DNA of 64,000 nt from Piscicola geometra (GCA_943735955.1 OX030955.1:1619234-1683233), one strand, 5' to 3'. Positions 1 to 13,411 are shown, counted from the stretch's first letter. Numbers and translations are program-made. Notes: generated from the letters alone by a model not told the origin.

Positions 1-55
1 TCAACTGGAAATTAAAAAGTCAAATTCAAAGTATTAATTTACGAAATAAAAAAAA

Positions 56-1659
56 TTAACTTACCAGTTTGATTTCATTTGACAAGTTTTCATCATCACT
101 CATTTGCTCTAATCTCCCTAATATTTGGACTCGCCATAACAACTTCAAATGTAATGTTGGAGCTTTTGACATTGACAATGCAATGGTGGCTTCGTTATAC
201 ATTTCTAGTGCATTTAAAACTTCTTTTAAGTGAGGAGTGTCGATGAAATAGAGATTTCCATACTTGGGGGTTTGCTTAAGAATAATTTTTAAAGAATCCA
301 TTCCATCATATACTGATTTCAACATGAAATAAATCGAATTAAATCTTGTAGATGATTCTTGTTTAAGTGTTTGTTTTCCCATGTTTAAAAGCTCCTTTTG
401 CTTGCTATAAAAAAATAAAATTGTATAACAAATTATGTTGAAATTAAAATATCAATTTTAATTTTTTTTTACTGTATGAAAAATGTGAAAATTAATTACC
501 CAGTCTTCTTGACGTATTTTACAACATCTTTAGCATTCTCAATTAGTAAAGATATTGGGTTATCTGCTGCCAACTCAGAAAACTTTTTGGATAATGCAAG
601 ATTTAAATCATGAACAGAACAGCCCAGCCAAATCATTTCATCAGAATTGTTAAAAGCCTTTTTTACATTTGAGGCATTGTCAGTCGTGAAGGTACAATAG
701 TCTAATGATTGAATACCATATTCCTGGAATCATAAAATAACATTTGAAATATTAAAACATGTGGATATTTATCTTGTATAAATTATTTCTTAAATATTTA
801 TGAAAAATTGTTTAAAAAATTACCATGCAGAGTTTATTCATCTCCTCAAGAATATTTCTGGATGAGTGATTTACATTAAAAGCAATTGTTGCCAAAACTC
901 TGTCTTGAAGCTCCCATTCTCCATTATTGTCTTTAACATAATGTATGGTGACTCCCAAATGTGAATCTCCAGAACGTTTATTCTTCCAAATATCAAGGGA
1001 AAAACTTTTAGAACCATTGTTCTGTAATAGATTGAAATTTATAAATATTTATTTTTATTAATAATTAAATGCATAAATTAATTTATAAAATTACACACCT
1101 TTGTAAATTCTCCTTTTAATTTGGTAATCACTGTTAAGACATTTTTTTCATGGTATTGCCTCACTGTTTTTTCGCAAGGCAATACATCTTTAGCCTTCAG
1201 ACCCCGGCCATATGAGGCTCCAATATCGATGAGTTTTTGAGCCACCTGAATGAAACCTTCACCTTCAACCGTGACGAAGGCTCTCATGTCTTGAGCACAA
1301 AATAGGGAGATGGCCTTGGTCAAATTATTCTTTAAATTAGGAGAAACAGACTTTTGAGAAAATGTGAGAGTATTCTGCGTTATTTGATTCACAACTGGAC
1401 TGCCAGTGCATGCTTTTTTGTGTTTCAGCATGCCAGAGGTGCCACAGGAATTTAAATGCTGAATCAACACTTTGCAGTCTTTGCATTGCACGAATTCTGT
1501 ATGGCACCCATCAACCAATACTTTGACAAAGCTTTTCCAAGCTATACTTTTACTAAGATTCATTGCCATTGTGGAAACACGTGCAGGATCATTCGTAATA
1601 ATTTTGTCAATCTGACTTTTCTTCATTTCCTTAATAGTTATAGACTCCGGTGAAATTAA

Positions 1660-1695
<36 letters not shown>

Positions 1696-1731
1696 AGATA
1701 ATGATAAATTCGAAGACGACGTTGCTGACAT
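56..1731 (-). CDS. hAT transposase, Hermes-like, multi-exon, C-terminus outside window
   Basis: Exons on the minus strand are about 1100-1731 (or from 1767), 829-1021, 500-724 and 56-about 400, with GT-AG introns (for example 725-824). The first exon has a Ser-rich N-terminus, then a BED-type zinc finger (AWKSF, CKDC, LKHKKAC), then a Hermes-type DNA-binding region (VTVEGEGF, IGASYG, CEKTVRQYH). Later exons carry the RNase-H-like transposase core: SLDIW...HLGVTIHYV holds the expected first catalytic Asp, and TFTTDNASNVKKAF the second. The frame is open in every exon seen, so the element may be young. The third catalytic residue and the dimerisation region would lie left of the window. It could be a domesticated copy, but the adjacent terminal repeat argues for a real transposon. 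Confidence 0.72.
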
Positions 1732-1857
1732 TTTGAAATAAACGGAAGTTTTGATAAAAGTAAACATAGTAAAGAGAAATCTAATTGTTGGAAAACCACA
1801 CTTTTTAATATATAATAGATTTAACTTTAATTTTTCATCTTAATTTTTTGAATTCCA

Positions 1858-2050
1858 AAATTTTTATTCCCGCTTTTTCCCGTTCCCGATTTAAAAGTGT
1901 ATTCCCGTTCCCGTTTTTTCCCGTTCCCGATTTCAATGTTGATTCCCGTCCCCGTTCCCGTCCCGAAAACCTATTCCCGGTTCCCGACTTTTCCCGTCCC
2001 GAAATTAATTTTCATTCCCGTTCCCGCGGGAGTCCCGCGGGTACCCGGTC
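1858..2050. repeat. TTCCCG-rich subterminal minisatellite of the hAT element
   Basis: Many imperfect copies of TTCCCG / TTCCCGTTCCCG are separated by short A/T-rich spacers and end in CCCGCGGG and GGGTACCCGG palindromes. The open frames that cross this stretch are low-complexity artefacts. Such arrays often bind transposase in hAT elements; that role is inferred. Confidence 0.7.
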
Positions 2051-2084
2051 GAATCGGGTACCCGGTCCGACCTCTAGTGGGTAG

Positions 2085-3590
2085 TAATGATGATGCAACT
2101 GATTATAAGACTGGAGTTTTCTTTTGGTATTAATGATAATGGTGATGATAATAATGATGATTATCATTATTATAATGACGAGGATGATAATGATTATATT
2201 GATCATATAAAAAATAGGTGAAGATGAAAATAATAATATTGATAATGCAAATGCAGATGATGACGGTGATGATAATGATGACGATAATGTTGATGACCTC
2301 ATAAAAGCGATAGTCGGCGTGTCAATTAGTATGCTGGTCAGGCGTCTATGTTTGTTGATTTTTTTCTCTGTATCTATTTTCTTATTTATTGGTTTGTTTC
2401 TGTACGTGTATGTTTCCTTGTGTCGATGTTTCTCTGATTGTATGTGTGTTTGTGTCTTTATAGAAGATTTCCGCATCTCCTCAGGGCCATCTAGGTGTTC
2501 AATCGTGCGTTAGAACATCGCCACTGGCTGCTGACCTGTCGAAAATATCGCTTCATGATTAAAAAGACATTTGAAAAAAACAAAATGACAATGAGAATAA
2601 AAAAATATAAATGATAAAAAACTTGGAAAAAGTTCGCTACTCATCCACTCACTAATTTTTAAAACTCTATCTTTTTCTTGCTTTAAAAAAAAGTAACCGT
2701 GTTACTCAGTATCCTACTTGTGTATTACATAGTAATAATAGTCTTTTCATTCCCGAGCCAATCCATCATACGTTCCAAATACACTCTTGAGTACCTTCTA
2801 ATTGAATCAGAGTCTTGCCGAGAAAATCCAAAGTTACTTGCTTAGTAGATCTTTCGATTAAAATTCATAATCTAAAACGGGCTCAGTGGCGATTAAACGG
2901 CATGAAGGCGGGGGATTAATTGATGATGGAAGGGACGTTGCAAATTTGACGTCACAATGAATTACGCCATCCGTCATGGCGCCATTAACGCCTGCGAATG
3001 TTTCCCGCCTCTGATCATCCAATGAGGCGCGTTGATTCGTCAATCAGTCAATCAAGCTCCCGCCACTGCTTGTTGTCAGGCCAGACGTCCAATTAACCCA
3101 CTAACACCGCCATAAGCTATCACTTAATTGCCGCTAAATATAACATTAAAAGTGACACCATTTTTAAATGTGTAACTCTAACTTTAAAATACTTTTTTTA
3201 AATAACTCTTAGCCACCTACACAATCTACCTTTCCAATCTCTATAGACACCTCTAGCACCATTTAACCTTTCAGATCCTTTTCCCGCTCCAGCGACAAAG
3301 ATCAGTCAGTGAGTCGTTTTTCTTTTTCTATTTTCTATTTTTATTGGTTTTTATATTTGGTCTCATTGATTGATTTTTGATTTTGAGTTGATTGTTTGTT
3401 GAAGTTGTAACCAAAGTTGAAAAAGTAACTTATTTATTTTAAATAATTTTAAAAGCAGCCGGCTTCTACCCTTTCTACGATAAAAGTTGACAATTGTGGA
3501 TGTATTTCTTTGCACAGCTTTGATCAATCTTATATTCATCGCCACAGCTGCAAGCAGGTTGACATGTTGCTTTTATAGACCTAAGCTTCA
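2085..3590. other. Non-coding stretch: GATGATAAT-type low complexity, then unique DNA
   Basis: From 2085 to about 2300 the sequence is a degenerate TGATGATAA microsatellite. From 2300 to 3590 I see no recognisable exon or repeat. About 2880-3060 is less AT-rich and may be regulatory, but nothing specific supports that. Confidence 0.5.
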
Positions 3591-3593
3591 CTT

Positions 3594-3735
3594 AGTAGTG
3601 GTGGTGGTGGTGATGGTGGTAGTGGTGGTGGTGGTGGTGGTGGTGGTGGTGGTGGGGGTAGTGGTGGTGGTGGTGGTGGTGGTGGTGGTGGGGGTAGTGG
3701 TGGTGGTGGTGGTGGTGGTTGTGGCGTGTTGGTGG
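3594..3735. repeat. (GGT)n microsatellite
   Basis: About 140 bp of almost pure GGT/GTG repeats interrupted by GGGGGTAGT units. It lies upstream of the recognisable CUX exons, probably in an intron or in 5' flanking DNA. Confidence 0.9.
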
Positions 3736-4935
3736 TAAGAAAATAGTTTAATTACTTAAATAATTAAATTGATTAATTAATTAAGTAAACAGAAATTAAA
3801 ACATCGCTATAATTTATTTCTTATTTTTTTAAATATCATAAATGTCTAGATACGAAGATTTTTGGAAAGTGTTCAATGGCTTGTTGATGGCGCTGATGTA
3901 AGAACTGGCATGCCCCCAAAAACAATCGAAAGCTTGTCTTCTAATTCAGCCAGATTTACGCTTCGAGTTTTAACTTTTGTTTAAGACTTTCCCAACGTTC
4001 AGAAGAGCGTATTAGTGACCCACAAGTCATTGTCTATTGAGAAGCAGTGAACAGGATGTCCCGTCTGATGCTTCCAACAAGCTTCCACCAGTTGCGATGG
4101 ATCTAGTCGGGGCCTCCCAGCTCCTTTCACGTTCTTCTTATACCTGTCTCGAGTCAGCCTCCACTTGCCTGCACAAGCACATTCTCGACATTTCTCATTG
4201 GATGAAGGGTGTATCCTATCCATCTCTATAGTCTTTTCATGGATTTTTTAATCATCAGACTGTTGCTTAGTTTTTCTTCATAAGCTTAAAAATAATTCTC
4301 TTTTTTAAATTATTTTTTCTAGAAAATGAAAATAGTTGTGTGAGGCTATCCGAATTGAAGCTTTCAGTTTCTTGAGAGCTCGAAAGAGCACAAACACAAA
4401 ACTCGAGCGTCGCCTAATCTTTAGACGTCAATAATTTATTCATGCACTAGACTGCCGGAGAAAGGGGAAAAGGTAGCAAGAGGAGGAGGGAGAAGGGGAC
4501 AGAAGATGACGCAGACGTGCATCGACAAACACACATGCATATTTGGACGTACACGCACATACACACAAAAACAGACTCGAGTACGATTGAGAATTTTTGA
4601 TTATTTTAAAGTATTAAAAAAAACTTATGTCAATAGTTACATGCTCATCGATTGAGACTCTAATGAAAAATCGACTTATGTACTAACGACATGTTACCCC
4701 GACTGCAGTCTGCATGCATCCTGAGGCAGCCACTTGTCGCAAAGACGACGCACTTGCAAGGAGGAAACTCGCGTGGTTTTATTAAGTACGCCAAAGAAAA
4801 TGTGTCATGCTTTCGATTGCAAGGAGCGAAGCGAATGTAAAATCGAAAGTCTAAATTTATTACTCTTGCATCGAATAAGAAATTGTTCGTGTCTGCGAGG
4901 AGAGCAATTCTTCATGGTGTACATGCATTTTGCAG
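3736..4935. other. Non-coding stretch upstream of the first recognised CUX exon
   Basis: No exon with a conserved domain is visible. A polypyrimidine/TGCAG acceptor at 4931-4935 closes the stretch and opens the first CUX exon. The coiled-coil exons expected at the N-terminus of CUX proteins are not recognised here and may lie left of the window. Confidence 0.5.
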
Positions 4936-7900
4936 GTTGAATCATTGAAGAAACAGCAGGATATTTCAACTCTGAAGCTCGATTCTCAATTCTGCTTCAA
5001 CCGTCACCCGATGCTCTCATCCACCCTCACTGATGTAGCAACCACTGGAAAAGTGCACTCTTTTCCATCCTTCTCCCATCTCTCCACAGGCCACAATTTC
5101 TATCCTGCAGACATCGCAAGCTCTAAAGAACAACACCTTGAACTAGGTAGGGAAGGTTCTTCAGGTGAAGATAAAATCGGAAAAAGTAACTTCGAAGAGG
5201 CTCGTAAAAAAGGCAAAAGCAGCAGCAGCAACAACAGCGATGATGACAACAAAGAAACGCCATTTACAACACCCCTTTTCAACTCATTTTCAGAATTATT
5301 TTCTTCACAATTTTACCCCCCATCATTATCGTCCGCCCTCTCTCTTCCCTCCTACAATGCTGAAGTTCTTATGGGCAAAATTGAAAACAAACTCAGCGAC
5401 AACCCGAGCTACAAACTCATCCAACAAGCCATCCGGTCAGTTCTCCATCCATATTCATCCATCCTTTTCTCTATCAATCCGTACATCATGTATTCAATCA
5501 TTCACTTTTTAAAGTCCTTTTTTCTTTACTTCAGTCTCATTAAAGTTGAAAATAAATCCTGTTATAACACTGGGAAGAGCAATGTATTGTATCTTAAGGA
5601 CACTAACTCGCTAGGCTATAGTGAACCTGTGCACATTATTTTCGTCTTGAGAAAACTTCATTTGCTAGAAACTATTGGATGAGCGATGTAGCAGGGATTG
5701 CATCCAGTTTGAACGCATGCGATGCCAGTCCGAAACAATCGCTGCTGACGCAATTAAGACGTGTGGAAGGCTAAATCATTAAAGTGCTCTATTTATTTAT
5801 TTACGAGGCGCTCATAAAGAAGGCACATCCTGTCTTTTGTGCCACACAATTCTCCCGCGTTTCAATATACGCGCGCGAAAGTGTGATCTTGTATTATCCC
5901 ACCCTGCCTATATTAATTTACGCCATCTATTAATTTACATTCTTTGTTCGACATTTATGTCCGTACTAATAATCCTCGCTTCCAAAAGGCGCCTGTGCTT
6001 ATTTAGGGCGCTTAATGCTATATGCGCCTTTATGAGTGCTGCTCCGTCGGCATTATTAGGCGAATATAGGCGATAAGTTGCTCATTACGATGCCCCTAAT
6101 GCTTTTTGGCAACCTAATAAACTTTTGGGTTTTTCGTGTTGCCTTCGAGGCTTTTTAAAGAGTTTGCTGCATGAAGGGCACTTTCAGCGGGAACTATTAT
6201 CTTTTATGCAGTAACGACGCGATCTTCTTTTAAATAAACATTGATCGAATTCTTGAACGACCCTCAGTGACGTGATTGCCGAGAACTGCTTGCAGTTTGA
6301 CAAGGGTGGTGTGGAGAAGAGCCACTATGACCAGAGACAACAACAACTTCTCTTCTACAACCAATACCTCTTCAACAGGAACATTCCTTCTGCGACGCGA
6401 GTCAAAAACCACTCATCCAACAACAACAACAACAACAACAACAGCATAGAGGGTGACCAACATGTCAACAATGTAAACGTTTTAAACAACAACACAACCA
6501 ACAATAACATCAACAGCGTTCATTTTTCAAACTACAACATCTTCATCGACTCTCTCAAGTTCCAGAACTTGCCGAGCCGTCATTCCGGTGAGCTCTTAAT
6601 TCCTTCTGCAAATACCTCTATGTGTTCAATTGAACGGGGCAATTGTTAAATTATTTTCATGATCGATTAAGAAACTTACAAAGAAAGAAAGTTTAGCAGA
6701 ACCTGCAAACAAGCGAACAGTAAATGAGTGTTCTTATTTCTCATGCGAACAAGTCTCGATCCTTGCGACGAAACTCGCCTGTTGTTCGCCGTGTTTTGTA
6801 TTAGCATCGACTGTCGATCGATGAGCTTTCTTATTAGCATGCAAAGAGTATCGAATGTTTGTTTTTAAATCCATACCATAATAATTAATGTAACCGCATT
6901 GATATAGTGTCTTGCGTGTTTTTCTTATTTTTTGTATTTGTATTTTTCTGCGCGGTTTTTTTAAATATGTAATTTTGCTTTTTTAAGGTTTTTAAAATAA
7001 GATTGAAACTCAATAAGTAACTGAAATTCTCTTCAATTAAATCTATTGAAGATTTTCACAAAATTCCCTATATTTATGCCATTTCAATGTATTAGTTATT
7101 GCGTTATAACCTGGCTATCAAGCAAGGCAACTCACTCAACCAATGCATTCAACAGCAGACTTCAAGAGACAAGCTTTCGGTTCGAAAGAAGAAGACAAAG
7201 AAGCAAATAAGGACGAAGCATTTGAAGAAGACAACGCTGTCAGAGATTTCGATGACGATAATGTAATCCAGACAAGCCATAAAGCAGAAAGCAACAGTAA
7301 TGACGAGGCGAAAAGTAATAAAAATTCCTTCAAAACGACATGCTGCACTTCGAACGCGAGCAATTGTGCCTGTCTTTCGGGTCAGGAAACGTTGGAAAAT
7401 AATTTAGTGAAAAAATCAAGTAGTAATTTGGAGAGCGGAACAGGGAGTTGTGTGTGCGACGCATCGAAGGCAGACGACGTGAGGGAAATGAACAATCGAG
7501 AAAGCTTCAACCAACACGACATTTTCAACAACTCTCATTTATACAACAACAGCCACAACAACAACAACAATAACAACAACCAAAACCACATGAACAACAA
7601 TTGTTTCGTCAGCGAGTCAATTACAGGCCCCAAAGACTCTCCTCCGAGCGTGCAATCTCTCGACACTGCGGAGGTTTCACAGCGAATCAGAGAGATTCTG
7701 AGCGCCCACAACATCGGACAACGCTTGTTTGCGAGGCACGTTCTGGGTCTCTCGCAGGGGACCGTCAGCGAACTGCTTTCGAAGCCCAAACACTGGGACA
7801 AGCTGACCGAGAAGGGCAGGGAGTCGTACAGACGAATGTATTTATGGGCTGGCGATAGAAACAACATCGCTACACTGAAGTCTTTCGCACCTAAGAAAGG

Positions 7901-10900
7901 TTTTTGTTTAATGAGTTTAATATTATTATTTTTACTTTTCACAATAAGATTCCATTAAGCAATACATCAAGCCGAGACTCAGACATGTGCATTAGACGAG
8001 AGATCAATGCATCTTGAGCGAAAGCGGCTTGGAAACATAAGTGGAATTCGAGCCACAATCATTCAATCAGTACATGCTTTCACCCTGTCGCTTCATCTTC
8101 TTTCCCTTTCAAATTGTTTTCTCAATCTTTGAAGAAAAACAAAATTTGGGTTTTTGTCTTGAGATTTAAAATAATTGTAAAAGCAAGTCATTTGAGCATG
8201 CTTTTACATTGCCATAGGTTCAAACGCCGTGATGGCGAATAGCGAAATGGACGTGGCGGAAACCGAAGAGAAGATAGTTCAGATACTGTCGGAAGCAAAG
8301 GTTGCTATGCAGATAAAGAACAATGAATCGAAGGTTGGCTCCAATCAATTTATCGGCAATTAAGTCTTGTCAACCTCGTAATCAATATTTCAGTTTTCTT
8401 CTTCTATAACAATATATATTTTTTACATAATTTTTTCAATTAAATATTTTATTTCATATTAATTGATTTCTCATCCGTCATCTTGAAACCGCTTGAACAC
8501 TGATTGCAGGACGAAGCCTCGTCAGCAATGGTGGCAAACATCTACTACCAAGAGCTTTCGAGACTCGAACAGAACAGTGCTCAGGAGAATGAGGCTTTTA
8601 ATGGCTCTTCAAAAAACACACAATTGAAAATTGGAGAATTAGTTGAGAAGGATAACTACGCCTCAGATGTTAGCAAGAAGGACATTAGCAGAGATATGGT
8701 GGCTCAGATGTACCAGGAAGAACTGAAGAAACTAGCCATGAAGACGGAAGTTGAAGGCAACAAAGAAGACTCAGAAGTTTATAGAAGAGAAATTATGAGA
8801 ATAAATGATATATTGAATCAGAATAATAACCAAAATTTCAAGAACAACCTGTACCTGCTTAAAGGTGGCGTTGATTTCAACAATAATTTTGGAATCAATA
8901 GAAGTCAATATTTTATGAGCCCTGTTAAGCAAGAAGCAAACAACAATGACATCAGAAACAACAGCAACGAAAGAAAAAAAAGTTTCAACTTCTTGAAAAG
9001 CATGAAAGAAGAAAACACTCCACAAGACTTGAGGGTGCACAAAGAGTCAGCTTGCAGCATGGACCTGCCGGAAATGTCAAAGAACAAGTTTACGAACACG
9101 AATTCAGATGAAATGAGGGCGTTTGGTGGGCCACAAAAGAGCAAGGAGGTGCACAATAACCAGGTATCTCCGCTGCAGCAAATGCAAACCATTGCGAGTT
9201 CTTTATTGGTCAAGTCTCAAAAGCCCCTCAGAGCTGTCCTGCCTCCAATCACTCATGAACAACTGGAAAAGTACTCGAAAATCGAAACGGAAGAATTGGT
9301 TAAAAAAGTTAAAGATTTGTTAAGTCAATTTTCAATCAGTCAAAGACTCTTTGGTGAAATGGTGCTGGGCTTGTCTCAAGGCTCGGTGAGTGACTTGCTG
9401 GCACGACCAAAGCCTTGGCTGATGCTGACTCAGAAGGGCAGAGAACCCTTCATTAGAATGCAAATATTTCTTGATGACGACACTGCTGTTTCCAAACTGG
9501 TTGCCGCTCAATTTCAAACTCCATCAGAGAAACTAATGCGAATGTCCAATAAAAACCAGCAAGGTAGCTGTTTTATTATCAAGTTTTTTTTAATTGAATA
9601 GTTTGAAAATTTAATCTTAAAATAGTTCTCTTATTTCAAGATTTTATTCAACAAGTTTGAAAATAAACTAACAGAAAACAAAAGTGGAGAAGCGGTTCCG
9701 AATTTCCAGACGATGCACGCCATGCACAATGCCAGACACAACCTGCTTACCAAGTATTCCTTCCTCAACCACGACCCTTACAAGGCTTTGAGAATCCCAT
9801 CCGTTCCTAATCCCACGTTTAATGGAAACCAAAACATAAACTACTTCCTGGAAAAGTCAATGAAGTACGAGCGGCCATATGAAATGAACTCAGACCTGCA
9901 GTTCCAGCCCAACCAACCACCTCTTTACTTTTCCAGATCTCCTTCCTACCCCATCAACTTTTACCAGCGTAACATGCTGATTAGAATGCCTCAGTTCGCT
10001 GCAATCAACAATACAGAATTCCCTTCTCCGCGACAGTTTCCTAAACCTCCACAAGAAGCCACGCAAGACCTGGACACCTTCGAGATCACCAGCAAGATCA
10101 AGGAAGTTCTACAGTTCCACAACATCGGCCAAAAACTCTTCGGAGAGGCTGTACTGGGTCTGTCTCAAGGCTCGGTGAGTGAACTGCTCTCCAAGCCGAA
10201 AGCCTGGCACATGCTGAGTCTCAAGGGCAGAGAGCCCTTCTTCAAAATGCATCTTTGGCTCATTGATCCACTCAGCGTCAGCAAGCTCAAACTTTATCAG
10301 GAACAGATGAGAAGTGAGCATATTTTGTTATTATAATAACATCCAGCGCTTTTTACGACTTTTATCAATACAGCTCAACTTTATTCTAAAGCATATTCAC
10401 ATTTCATTTCAGCCAAAAAACGTAAGCTTAGCGACGACATGTCCCTTGGCGACTTCCAGCAGAAGAAAACAAGAATGTTTTTTTCGGAAGAGCAAAAGAG
10501 TTCTTTAAAAGAAGCCTACGCCACAGACCCTTATCCCAACCAGAGCACCTTGGAAGAGTTGGCCTGTGGTCTTGGAGTGGCTACTAAAACCGTCATAAAC
10601 TGGTTCCACAACTACAGGATGCGAATCAAGCAGCAGATCAACACTTCGTCAAGCCAAGCCTCCTTCAACTGCCAGAACTCAAGTAGCAGCAGTGAAGACA
10701 AGTCAGAGTTCTTCAACTACTTCAGCGAAGATGACAAAGAAAATGCAGACTTCGAGATCACCGTCGACGACGACATCTCCCCAGAAACCTCCTTCTCCCA
10801 GGGCCTGGTCACCTATGGAAACAACAACTTCCAGGAAGGCAGTTCAGAACAGGAATCCTTCGTGGAAGCTGACGAAGCCTTGTGTGTGAAGGAAGAGTCC

Positions 10901-11116
10901 AGCGAGACTCTCTCGAAGATCTGCAAGCACCAGATCCTCAACAAGCGCAAGAGCAACAAGCCGCAGTGGCTCTTCGAAGGCACCCATCTGGACAGGTCTT
11001 TGCAAGACGCTGGTGAGTTCAGTGTTGCCATCAACGAGGAAGCACAAGGTCTTGATGGAGAAGAAGAGGAAAAAGTTGATGAACCAATTCATAATGCAGC
11101 TACTGATGAAGTTTGA
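4936..11116 (+). CDS. CUX: CUX/cut homeobox transcription factor (three CUT domains plus homeodomain), 5' exons not found
   Basis: Nuclear DNA-binding regulator of the CUT-homeobox class. Phase-consistent exons are 4936-5435, 6268-6587, 7123-7899, 8218-8333, 8510-9563, about 9690-10313 and 10413-11116. CUT1 is at about 7660-7890 ([16 protein letters not shown]), CUT2 at about 9290-9480 ([15 protein letters not shown]) and CUT3 at about 10080-10290 ([16 protein letters not shown]). The homeodomain at about 10460-10640 ends in [16 protein letters not shown], with the WFxNxR recognition helix. The exon at 8218 carries an [16 protein letters not shown] helix like the pre-CUT2 segment of CUX proteins. 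Linkers are rich in Asn runs and acidic residues. Three CUT domains separate it from ONECUT (one) and SATB (two). The start lies upstream of 4936; the acceptor before 9690 is the least certain. Confidence 0.93.
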
Positions 11117-11711
11117 AATGTTATTTTTGATACTCAGTTACTTTTGTTAAATTTTGTGATTTGTTCAGTCATTCCTTACTTTCGATCTAGTCAATTTCAA
11201 ATATCAAATACTCATACTTCGTCTGTATTTACCTTCTACAGAGTAGAATAGAAAAATTATTGTAGAAAAATTATTTTTAAAGAATTTATTTTTCGATAAA
11301 TCGTTTGCTTCAGCATTCCGATGGGAATACTTTTCAACTCCAGATTATTTATACCATTGAATAGATTCTCGACATTTATACAGATATATTTTCAAATATC
11401 CAACTATTTTTGAACACTTTTAAGTATATTAACGTTCGATGTGATGTGCTCAAATTTGGTGGTTGTGTTTACTTATCTTATTCTTTCGTGTCGCAGTGCC
11501 AAGTGGTATATTGATATTAGATATTTTTATCGATTTTTAAACTTATTCTACGTCAAACATTTCAGATTTTCGCTTAAATTAAAAACGTGTTTGTCAAATA
11601 CAAATGAATATAAAAAGTTTGTTTTAATGAGAAACATTGAAAGCAAATAAAATACTTAAAAGATTATTTAGAGACAATCTAGGATAGAAGCACGAATGAA
11701 TAAATAACTTG
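11117..11711. other. Intergenic/3'-UTR space between CUX and ICMT (convergent)
   Basis: AT-rich, with no coding signal. AATAAA-like hexamers occur (for example AAATAAAATAC near 11646), fitting the 3' ends of the two convergent genes. Confidence 0.5.
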
Positions 11712-11712
11712 G

Positions 11713-11884
11713 TTAATTCTGGGCTTCTAATTCTGGGCTGTAACCGTAAATGAAAGGAATACCAGAAGGAACTCTTCTCTTGTATTGCTCGTACCGGCTA
11801 CCAAAGAAGCTGAATAGAGTAGGATGAAAAATAATGGTAATAAACCGATCATAATAATTATAATAATATTGATGTTGGTCATAG

Positions 11885-11924
<40 letters not shown>

Positions 11925-13160
11925 ACACGAAGAAGGTGAACCTTAGAAGGGTGTACTCTTCCGTGATGATGCGCTCACGAAAGAAGAACCAAGAGTAGAT
12001 TGTGTACATGACAGTGCACACTGGGTTGCAGATCATCGCCTGAAGATGGGTTGCTAGCAGTGAAAAGAGTGATAGTTGTGATGTTGATGGAGTTACAGGC
12101 GATAGCAAAAGGCGGTGATTAATATGGTGACGGAAAAAAGCATTTTAGCAGCTTCTTTACTGAAAGTATCCTACATTTAAAAGCAGAGACAAATAAAACA
12201 TTCAGCATTTTTAATGACTATTTATTTTTAAACTTAAAGTACGCATAATTTGTAAAAAATTGTATCAAATGAGACCTGGTTGCCAACAGCCCAGTAGAAC
12301 CAGCCCACATAGGCAGGGTGTCGGCACAGGGAGTAGAGGCCTGTGGTGACGAGTTCATGACCCTCCTCTCGCCTGCTTCTCACTTGGTGGTTGAAATTCC
12401 TGCCCGCATTCAACATAGCCATTTTTCGGAATATCTCCCCACTCACTACTGCCCCCAGGCCCAACCAGCTTAACCAGCATGGCTCTGAAAAAGCTGCTAC
12501 TCAAAGAAATAAAAAAATTTTAGTGAAAAATCAAATCGAAGATTAAAGATGTGGGTATGAAATTTTTTTTATTTTTATATGAGATTAAAAGAAGTAGAAA
12601 TGTTGCAAGTTTATACTTTGCAACTAAGAACATTTACCTGGAAGAAGAATCCACTCTAAAAAATATTCAATAAAACTTGAGATGACTGCAATATGGTATT
12701 CCCGGCTGTGGTCAAGCAGGAATGATTCGAGAGAGAGGTTGTTTGGGTTGGTGATGGAAGTTACGACATATTCTGACCAGTGGAAAAATGTCAGGAGGGA
12801 AATGTACCATCCCAAGAGTCGAAAACTGAAGCTAGATGAGGCTAATAGCAATCCAGAATTAAAAAAGACTCCAAGAAGAAATGCTCTAACAAAGATCTGA
12901 GTTTTTATTAATTGATTAATATAAATGTATGAATTTATTTTTTTATACATCTATATTTTTGAAATTTTCTATTTTAAAAAGTTGTATTCAACCTTAAAGT
13001 TGTAACTTTTCAGTAAGACTTGAAAGACAAGAACAAAGCCTACCACAGTAACTAAATAGCATAATAATACAGTTTGGTTGATTTTAATAAAAATGGACAA
13101 TAAATAAATGTAGAAAGTTATGATGAAAGATATAGAGCTAATGAAAGTTTCTCCGACCAT
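11713..13160 (-). CDS. ICMT: Protein-S-isoprenylcysteine O-methyltransferase (complete, 281 aa)
   Basis: An ER-membrane enzyme that methylates the C-terminal prenylcysteine of CaaX proteins (Ras, Rho, lamins) using S-adenosylmethionine. Exons on the minus strand are 12993-13160, 12638-12896, 12276-12499, 11942-12039 and 11713-11809. All phases match and give 846 nt, close to the usual vertebrate length of 284 aa. Family motifs seen are FFHWSEYVVT in the second exon, AGRNFNHQV and GLYSLCRHPAYVGWFYWAVG (the SAM-binding RHPxYxGW core), CNPVC, and RYEQYKRRVPSGIPF at the C-terminus. Several hydrophobic membrane segments are present, the first two within residues 1-50. The last intron (11810-11941, 132 nt) contains a (CAT)n run, is a multiple of three and has no in-frame stop, so retention would insert a poly-His loop. 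Confidence 0.95.
11886..11925. repeat. (ATG/CAT)n microsatellite in the last ICMT intron
   Basis: About 13 uninterrupted ATG units on the plus strand. In the ICMT frame, if the intron were retained, it would read as poly-His. Confidence 0.9.
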
Positions 13161-13411
13161 TATAAGTTAAAAAGTTTGAACACTTTTAATTTACTTTTAA
13201 ATCAAAAGTTTTGATTAATCAAGACAAACTTTTAAGAATTTTTACAATTTCATTTTCAATAATAAAATTAGTAATTTTAAATAGCATTGTTTTATTATTT
13301 TTTTAAACCGTTAATTTTTTAAAATTACATTTTAATATTAAAACCATTCATTTCTAATATCAATATGTTAGGAATGTGTTAGAAACGGTTTACTTTGGAA
13401 AGCGTACTCAT

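Larger units (their letters stand above)
1..2076 (-). mobile_element. hAT (Hermes/hobo-like) DNA transposon, right part; left end lies outside the window
   Basis: The transposase exons at 56-1731 read leftward and are preceded at about 1850-2076 by GC-rich subterminal DNA. The outer end, read on the minus strand, begins TAGAGGTCGGACCGGGTACC, which resembles hAT terminal inverted repeats (T/CAGAGG-type). The 8 bases after it on the plus strand (GTGGGTAG, 2077-2084) would be the target duplication, but the other end is outside the window so this cannot be confirmed. Subterminal arrays of a short motif are typical of hAT elements. Confidence 0.7.

Noticed and set aside
1848..2133. Pro/Phe-rich open frames (SRSRFFPFPIS type)
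   Set aside because: Artefacts of the TTCCCG subterminal repeats of the hAT element.
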